From Prorocentrum cordatum (taxonomy: Eukaryota; Sar; Dinophyceae; Prorocentrales; Prorocentraceae): DNA of 64,000 bases. The notes under the pieces are model-generated. The model searched no databases and was not told the origin of the DNA. It saw nothing but the letters and a program-made list of their open reading frames with translations. Positions 56,878 through 64,000 of this stretch are shown piece after piece (positions within the stretch are counted from its first letter, which is position 1; each line of letters starts with the position of its first letter). The stretch spans positions 123,501 through 187,500 of the forward strand of contig CAUYUJ010016287.1 of NCBI GenBank assembly GCA_963575745.1. The letters are read 5' to 3'. A program made the position numbers and the translations under genes.

Positions 56878-57275
56878 AGTGACGGACCGAATGATGAGGT
56901 TGTTAGGGATTTCGAGGTCACCACGCAGTCCGTCACCACACGGTTTTGGGGGTCCCCGACCATATCCTGAGCTCGCTCTGCCCTCTGAGCCCTCCGGAGG
57001 CGATGCCGAGAGCCACTGTGAGAGGCAACGTTAGGAAGGCGTGTTTTTATTTCCCTGGCAGTCACGGGCGTAGACGGGGGGGGAAGGGGAGGGAGAGGGC
57101 CAGTCACGTCACGATTCGCGCCAGCGCCATCTGGCACTGCAATCGAATGGCTGATTTCCCCACGGCGCCGGCGCGAATCGTGATGTGATCAGGGCGGGAG
57201 GGCGGGAGCGGCGGGGCTGGTGCTGGGCGCGATCGCGAATGGAAAAAAAAACGGGCCCCAGGGGGGGACCAGCTC

Positions 57276-57357
57276 AGAGGGATCTCTTGGATCGGCGCTG
57301 GACCCCTGGCCGAAGTGAGCGGCCCAGCGCAGGTCCGTGAAGCTCGCGCGGACCTCC
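57276..57357. repeat. Palindromic three-stem element, copy 8 (internally deleted)
   Basis: TTGGATCGGCGCTGGACC and GCTCGCGCGGACCTCC arms are present, but the GC hairpins are replaced by a short CGAAGTGAGCGG stretch. Confidence 0.7.
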
Positions 57358-57576
57358 AAAAATTTGCGATCGGGAACTGCCGCAGCGGCGGCCCCGGCGA
57401 CACGCTGTGCCCTGCAAGCGGATAACGTGCCGCTCCGCTCCGCGTGGCGGAAGGCTGGGAAGAGCTCGGGACGTTGACGCTCGGGGCCTGGGCGCTGGTG
57501 AGCGCGTCGCATCGAGGCGCGATTGGCCAGAACCCGCGGCGCGACACTGAACAAACGTTCCTGGCCTTACGTTTAA

Positions 57577-57760
57577 GTCGGGCGTGTCCCCCTACAGGGG
57601 GATTTTCGACGATAAATAAAAAATACCGATCAAATAATCAAAAATAATCCAAAAATAATATGTGGACTGTTTTTGGTGTGATTTTTTGACCTTTTTGGTG
57701 CATTGTTGGGGTATTTTCAATTTTTCGTCGAAAATCCCCCTGCAGGGGAACACGCCCGAC
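57577..57760. mobile_element. MITE family 2, copy 3
   Basis: 184 bp with ends GTCGGGCGTGTCCCCC and GGGAACACGCCCGAC and an A/T-rich centre. Left TTAA (57573-57576) faces ATAA at right. An exact 9-bp CCTTACGTT occurs at 57565-57573 and 57765-57773, which would fit a 9-bp target duplication instead. Confidence 0.9.
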
Positions 57761-57899
57761 ATAACCTTACGTTGGTGCAGCGTTCCTTCTCTGGCCTTCC
57801 CCCCGCGCCCTCCCGCCGCCGCCGCCGCTGCCGCTCCGCCTCGGCCTCGTCTCTTCCTGGCCCTCGGCCTGCCCCCCCGGACACCCCGCACCTCGTTTT

Positions 57900-58075
57900 C
57901 CCCCTTCTCCCCCGCCGCTGTCGCCGTCGCCGTCGCCGTCGCCCTCGTCGTCGTGCCGCCGTCGTCCTCGTCCTCGTCCTCGCCCTCGTCCTCGTCGTCG
58001 TCATCGTCGTCGTCCTCGTCCTGATCATCGTCCTCGTCCTCGTCCTCGTCGTCGTCGTCGTCCTCGTCCTCGTCC

Positions 58076-58106
<31 letters not shown>

Positions 58107-58120
58107 TACCTCCTCTGCCT
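57900..58120. repeat. CGT/TCG microsatellite
   Basis: GTCGTC and CTCGTC units, the only long CGT-type tract in the window. Confidence 0.93.
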
Positions 58121-58294
58121 CCAACCTCGCCCCTGCCGGTCCGCACGTGCGCGCCCCCGATACCCCCCACCCCGTGGCCGTTCTGCCCGTGGACGTCGGC
58201 GGCACCGCTGGGTCTGACGCGAGGGTTCCTCGCACCCCTGCCCCTGGCACCCTCCTCACATCCTCTCGCCCTCCTCGTCCTCCCTCTCCCTCCA

Positions 58295-58330
58295 CTCTCC
58301 TCCTCCTCCTTCTCCTCCTCCTCCTCCTCC

Positions 58331-58366
<36 letters not shown>

Positions 58367-58583
58367 GCATCATCAGCATCATCATCATCATCAGCAGCAT
58401 CATCATAATCATCATCATCAGCATCATCAGCATCATCAGCGTCCTCATCATCATCAGCAGCAGCATCGTCGTCGTCATCAGCATCATCATCACCATCATC
58501 AGCATCATCATCAGCAACAGCATCATCATAATCATCGTCATCATCAGCATCATCAGCATCATCAGCATCATTATCACATCATC

Positions 58584-58642
<59 letters not shown>

Positions 58643-58800
58643 TATCATCAGCAGCAGCATCAGCATCAGCATCAGCATGAGCATCAGCAGCATCATCATC
58701 ACCAGCATCAGCGTCCTCGTATTGATCCTTTATCCTTATCCTCCTCACCCCACCTCCTCCTGCTCCTCGCCCTCCTCCGCCTGCCCTCCCTCATCCTTCC
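58295..58800. repeat. TCC then ATC microsatellite
   Basis: TCC at 58295-58330, then ATC with AGC patches to 58710, then TCC-rich to 58800. Confidence 0.95.
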
Positions 58801-58814
58801 GCTTCCCTGACAGA

Positions 58815-59785
58815 TGACTCATCCCTTTCGCACCACTCATCATGTCGGCAGGGCGGGCCAGGCGCTTCGCCCGAGACTTCCCCACAGCGTGTGGCCCTGA
58901 AGCCTGAGGTTTGCAACACAACGTGTGGTTCCACAGCTGAGGTTTGGACACAACGCTGAAGCTTGCAACACATTGTTGAAGTTTGCAACACAACGTTGAA
59001 GTTTGCAACACAACGTTAAAGTTTGCAACACAACGTTGAAGTTTGCAACACAACGTTGAAGTTTGCAGCACAACGTTGAAGTTTGCAGCACAACGCATGG
59101 CCCTGAAGCCCGAGACTTCCCCACAACGTATGGTTCCAGACAGGGCCGCTGCTTCTCAAGATGTGGTTCCCGCCTTCGTGCCGCGCACACTCGTGTCATA
59201 GAAGTGGGAAGCGGCTGCGTGGATGGAGGGCGGCCCGTCTTCAAAAATGTGGATGCCGCCGTAGCACATCGCGCCTTACTCTTCTCAACGTTTTACATCA
59301 GCTTCAAGGACGGAGGGCGAATGTGGATCTCGCCCTAGCGCCACGCAGATTCGTCCGAGAAGTTTGAAGAGGGCTCACTTGCTCGCAAGGCTGACGACCC
59401 GGGAATACTGTCCTGGCACGGTTTAAGACTGCCAGCGCGCAACAGTCACGACGGTTCGCGATGTTGAAGTCGCAGGAATGGCACTCTGGTACGATTCGGG
59501 ATTGTCAGGGCGAGACAGTCACGCTGAATCCCAAGAACGGTGTTTTGGCACGGTCGAAGATTCTCGGACCGTTGTCTTTCCGTGGAGCACTTTGCGCAAT
59601 GGCATTGGCTAGGGTAGGGACATATGGAAAAAGAACTTGGAGGCGGTATTGCAACATATTTGGTGCGTCTTGGGTTTACCCTGGTCCTCCTCTTCCTCCT
59701 CCTCCTCCCTCTCCTCCTCCTCCTCCTTTTTCTCCTCCTCCTCCTCCTCCTCCTCCTCCTCCTCCTCCTCCACCCCCCCCTGACA
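58815..59785 (+). repeat. Composite TCC/84-bp-array repeat with a 20-bp sub-array
   Basis: Module (58820-58890, GGGCGGGCCAGGCGCTTCGCC), then a GAAGTTTGCAACACAACGTT 20-bp array of about eight units (58905-59098) not seen in other copies. Array units (59105-59360), linker (59390-59640) and a TCC tract (59685-59775) follow. Confidence 0.85.
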
Positions 59786-59814
59786 CAGTCAGATTGGAAA
59801 AGTCCTGTGAAAGC

Positions 59815-59907
59815 CCTCATCCTCCTCCTCCCCTCCTCCTCCTCATCATCCTCATCCTCCTCAACCTCCACCTCCCTCCAGGATGTCCCTCATCCTGCCG
59901 CCTGCTG

Positions 59908-59961
<54 letters not shown>

Positions 59962-60148
59962 ATCATCATTAGCATCAGCATCATCGTCATCATCATCAGC
60001 AGCAGCATCATCATAATCAACAGCATCATCATCAGTCATCAATCATCAATCATCACATCAGCATCAGCATCAGCATCATCATCAGCATCATCATCATCAT
60101 CAGCAGCAGCAGCCACATCATCATCAGCATAATCATCATCTCAATCAG

Positions 60149-60188
<40 letters not shown>

Positions 60189-60301
60189 TCAATCAGCATC
60201 ATCGGAATCACTATCATTATCATCATCATCAGCAGCAGCAGCAGCAGTATCATCACCATCAGCATCATCAGCAGCATTATCATCAGCATCAGCATCAGAA
60301 T

Positions 60302-60333
<32 letters not shown>

Positions 60334-60367
60334 TCATCAGCATCTGCAGCAGCATCTGCATCATCAT

Positions 60368-60398
<31 letters not shown>

Positions 60399-61265
60399 AT
60401 CAGCATCAGCAGCCTCAGCATCACCATCACCATCATCAGTTAGCAGCATCACCATCAGCACCATTCATCACCAGCATCATCATCAGCAGCAGCATCAGCA
60501 GCAGCATTATCATCAGCATCATCATCATCATCAGCATCAGCATCGCATCATCATCATCCTCACCATTAGTAGCATCATCCTCATCCTCATCCTCATCCTA
60601 ATCCTCCTCCTCCTTCTCCTCCGCCTCCGCCTCCTCATCCTATTCCTCATCATCATTATCAGCAGCAGCATCATCATTATCATCATCGTCATCATCAGAC
60701 TCATCATCCTCATCATCCTCATCATCATCAGCAGCAGCAGCATCAGCATCAGCATCAGCATCATCATTAGTATCATCAGCAGCAGCATCAGCATCCGCAT
60801 CATCAACATCATCATCAGCAGCATCACCAGCATCAGCATCAACCTCGTCATCATCATCGTCAGCATCATCATCACCATCATCATCATCATCATCAACATC
60901 AACATCATCAGAAGTATCCTCATCATCAGCAGCAACAGCATCATAATCGTCATCAGTATCGTTACCAGCATCATCAGCAGCATCAGCATCGTCATCGCCA
61001 CCATCATTATTACCAGTATCATCATCAGCAGCAGCATCATCATCGTCATCATCATCAGCAGCATCATTATCATCATCATCAGCAGCATCAGCATCAGCAT
61101 CGTCATCAGCATGAGCAGCCTCATCAACGTCGTCATCATCATCAGCATCATCGTCATCAACACAAGCATCATCATCAGCATCATCATCAGCATCATCATC
61201 CTTCTCCTCCTCCTCCGCCTCCTTCTCCTCCTCCCCCTCCTCCTCCCCCTCATTCCGCGCTCCTC
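59815..61265. repeat. TCC and long ATC microsatellite (~1.4 kb)
   Basis: Mostly ATC with AGC, GTC, ACC and TCC patches. Responsible for poly-Asp, poly-Met and poly-Ala frames. Confidence 0.97.
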
Positions 61266-61500
61266 CTCCTCCTCCATTAGCTCGCATCCACACCTGGCCG
61301 TGCAACCGAAGTGTCGATAAGAGTGCCAGGGCTGTCCGTGGGACCCCTTCCTCGGCTTACAGCGGGCGCAGAGGCCCAGGGGTTCGGCCTGCGGCTCGGA
61401 CTCGAGCCTCGGCTCTGCAGCGAAGCAGAGCGCGCCTTGTGTGTTTGATGCGTCGGCCTGTTCTGCTCGCGCTGCCGGAGGAAGAAGGGGGTCGGGAGGG
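61266..61500. other. Spacer
   Basis: No gene recognised. Confidence 0.4.
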
Positions 61501-61700
61501 AGGTGGTGAAGGCGGGAGCTGGAGGGAAGGAAGGGAAGGGGGAGGAAGAAGGAGGGAGGAAGAATGAGGGATGGAGGGAGGGAGGGAGGGAGGAGGGAGA
61601 GAGGGAAGGAGAGAGGCAGGGAGGAATGGATGAAGGGTGGAAGGGAGGAAAGGAGGAAGGAAGGAAGGAAGGAAGGACGGGGAGGGAGGAGGAGCCCTAG
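61501..61700. repeat. GGGA/GGAA purine tract
   Basis: GGAGGGAGGGA and GGAAGGAAGGAA units. Confidence 0.93.
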
Positions 61701-62290
61701 TTTGTCCCCCTCTTCCGCCCTCCCCCCCCAACCCCACATCTCCCCTTCTCATCCTCCCTCCTCCTCCTCCTCCTTCTCCTTCTCCTGTCCCTCTGCACGC
61801 AATCCGCAGAACCTTCTGAGGGCCATCACGGGCGAGATCGAACTGGCGCAAGATCGCAGCGCAGCGCAACTAAGCCTGTTGTATATCCTGGCTGATCCCT
61901 CCACCCTCATCCGACGAGTAGGAGAGAGGAGAGGGAGGAGGGGGGACAAGAGAGAGAGAGAGGAGAGGAAGGCAGGAGGATGGTGGCACGCCCTAGGGTG
62001 GCGGGTGACTCAAACAGAAGGCAGCTGATACCAGAGGCTGAAGGGTCAAAAAATGCGTAAGTGCTCTGGTGGTTGCCATTCCTAGCAACGTCGAGGCCAA
62101 ATCCCAGTGTACGTCTTGCCCCGAGTGCCAAGATAATATGACTAACCGACCTGTTTCCCAACGAAGTACATGTACTCTATGTACCTCGAGCCGTCCACTT
62201 GTTGGTATCGGAACGTTGGGAGCTCGGGGGCTTCCAAAACGTTTCTATTCGGGGAGACTCGGCCGAAACCTCGAGTCCTGAAAACCAGAA
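61701..62290. other. Spacer, no gene seen
   Basis: No gene recognised. Confidence 0.4.
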
Positions 62291-62309
62291 CGAGGGAATC
62301 AGATGAAGA

Positions 62310-63200
62310 GAAGAAGGACAACGAGGAGGAGGAGTAGGAGGAGGACGAGGACGAGGACGACGTCGAGGAGAAGGACGAGGAGAGGGGGAGGAGGAGGAGG
62401 AGAAGGAGGAGGAGGAGGAGGCCCAGTGTAAACCCAAGAGCCATCAACGATGTTGGAATAAACCTACCTCCAAGCTCCCTCTTCATAGGCCCCTACAACG
62501 TTCATGTCCATTGAGGGAACTGCCTCGTTGGAAGACAACCGTTTGAAGACCCTGAAGCATGCCAAAACATTGTTCTCGGGATTTCAACGCCACGGATCAA
62601 CCTGACTGCTGCGTCTTGACGATCCTGAATCGTGCCAGAACGCCATTTGGGGGACTTCGCTGCGAATCAACATAACTGGTGCACCCGCATAGTCCTGAAT
62701 CGCTCCAAAACACCAGTTCTGGCACGTTGATCATGGAAATCCGTGAAACTCTTCCTTTGTTTGAACGAATGTGCGCGGCGCTAAGGCGAGAGCAATAGTT
62801 TGAAAACCACACGCCCTCAATCCGTAAAACTCTTGCAAGTGTTTAATTCGAATGTGCGCGGCGCTAAGGCGAGAGCCACAATTTGAAAACCACCCGCCCT
62901 CAATCCGTGAAACTCTTGCATCTATTTAACACGAATGTGCGCGGCGCTCAGGCGAGAGCCACAGTATGAAAACCACCCTCCCTCAACCCGTGAAACTCTT
63001 ACACATGTTTTTTTCACGAATGTGCGCGGCGCTAAAGCGAGAGCCACATGTTGAAAACCACCCGCCCTCCATATGTGAAACTGCTGTCACTTCTTAAGCT
63101 TCAGAATCATAAATGGTGAGGAAGTCTAAGGCGAAACGCCCGGCCCGCCCTAAAAACTGGCATCGGGGTGCGCCAGGGAGAAAATATTTCCCCAATCAGA
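62310..63200 (-). repeat. Composite TCC/84-bp-array repeat, inverted copy
   Basis: Minus-strand order: module (63110-63175), array of four clear units with GTGCGCGGCGCT at 62770, 62854, 62937 and 63022 (83-85 bp apart), linker (62480-62760), TCC tract (62320-62425). This is the clearest array for measuring the ~84-bp unit. Confidence 0.9.
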
Positions 63201-63268
63201 GCTTGCCTCTGTACGGGTCCTAGCGCATTCATATGATTAGGTGAAGTGGGGCGCCGATTTCAGCGGCA

Positions 63269-63540
63269 CGCCCGGGTGCCCGGGTGCCCGGGTGCCCGGG
63301 TGCCCGCGGTGCCCGAGTGCCCGGGTGCCCGGGTGCCCAGGTGCTCGGGTGCCCGGTAGCCCTATAGCCCATAGCCCTATAGCCTTATAGCCTTATAGCC
63401 CTATAGCCCTATAGACCTATAGCCCTATAGACCTACAGCCCTATAGCCATATAGCCCTGTAGTCCTATAGCCCTATCGCCCCATAGTCCTATAGCCCTAT
63501 AGCCATGTAGCCCTATAGCCCTCTAACCCTATAGCCCCAG
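63269..63540. repeat. Octamer array switching from GCCCGGGT to GCCCTATA
   Basis: GCCCGGGT units (63269-63352) pass directly into GCCCTATA units (63353-63535). Both have a period of 8 bp and share the GCCC half; only the other half changes. Confidence 0.95.
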
Positions 63541-63597
63541 AGCCGACGAGGAGGAAGACGAGTGGATGCAGAAGGGCAGCTGCACAGAGCGGACACC

Positions 63598-63636
63598 CTC
63601 CCTCGCCTCCCTCCCTCCCTCCCTCCCTCCCTTCAT
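63598..63636. repeat. CCCT microsatellite
   Basis: About eight TCCC units. Confidence 0.9.
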
Positions 63637-64000
63637 TGCAGCCAGGGCCACCTCCCTAGGCCCTAAGGCGTTCCGAGGGGCGTTTTTCGACGCAAGGCCG
63701 CCATCGCTCTCGCCCAGGGTTTCGGGCAGGCCAAACGCTCCTGCCGCACCTTGCAGCCTGAAGGAAGGGGCAAGCTCCTGCAACGCCCGACCGCAATCAA
63801 AAAGCACGGTCTGCCCTGGGGGTCGGAGCGCAGGTCCTGGGTAGCCCGAGTCGGCTCGCTCCGATGCCTCTGCTCAGGCCCCCTCCCAATGATGCCGCCG
63901 ATACGGCAAAATCCCTCAAGAGCACGTGGCTGCTCGACCGTGTCCGCCTCCTCGCTCTCTCGCTTCCGACAGGCATCTGGAGCCCAAGGTGGCCCCACAT
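63637..64000. other. Spacer at window end
   Basis: No gene recognised. Open frames on both strands lack features. Confidence 0.35.

Noticed and set aside
56105-57034. 309-residue open frame across 56.1-57.0 kb
   Set aside because: It runs through the large palindrome and is mirrored by an equally long frame on the opposite strand; composition, not coding.
63353-63540. Telomeric repeat
   Set aside because: CCCTATAG-type octamers differ from the CCCTAAA heptamer expected for telomeres of this group, and the array is internal and degenerate.

Overview
This 64 kb window is nuclear DNA from a dinoflagellate. The strongest evidence is a near-perfect copy of the 22-nt dinoflagellate spliced leader at 20053-20074 on the minus strand. 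It sits at the 5' end of a LINE-type retroelement, where a reinserted trans-spliced transcript would carry it. Supporting signs are high GC, very low gene density, huge tracts of simple repeats, and a protein-kinase gene cut by introns with short direct repeats at their ends, one of which has no GT donor. Very high GC and microsatellite load would suit a Prorocentrum-like genome, but the species is a guess.

Real coding sequence is sparse. (1) A GSK3/shaggy-type kinase gene lies on the minus strand at about 7051-8915, with four visible exons and the 3' end not found. (2) A single-exon, six-cysteine secreted protein of 126 residues lies on the minus strand at 28735-29115. (3) A broken full-length LINE lies on the minus strand at about 15220-20073 (ORF1-like, endonuclease, reverse transcriptase, zinc-knuckle tail). 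(4) An unrecognised, interrupted protein remnant lies in a lower-GC pocket at 12566-13187. A few other open stretches are only possible exons.

The rest is repeats. Three families of about 180-bp inverted-repeat MITEs occur (6.4, 8.9 and 9.3 kb; 48.4, 54.7 and 57.6 kb; 48.6 kb). A palindromic element that can fold into one long stem closing two hairpins recurs about eight times. Larger foldback elements lie at 3.1, 20.3-21.3, 30.4 and 56.2-56.8 kb. A composite repeat (about 84-bp array, linker, TCC tract, conserved 70-bp module) recurs on both strands at 5.1-6.0, 22.9-24.6, 42.1-42.9, 58.8-59.8 and 62.4-63.2 kb. Tandem arrays include an 89-bp array at 11.2 kb, its 77/78-bp relative at 36-38 kb inserted into a 161-bp satellite, an 11-bp satellite with a 308-bp higher-order period at 43-44 kb, and an octamer array at 63.3-63.5 kb. 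TCC/GGA and ATC/GAT microsatellites account for most of the long open frames, which I do not regard as genes.

The most notable observation is that all three internal kinase introns are bounded by exact 5-bp direct repeats, and two of them have terminal inverted repeats starting just inside those repeats. They look like introner-type transposons that supplied the splice sites. Together with the spliced-leader-bearing LINE and the MITE families, the window records several separate routes of element insertion into one genome.
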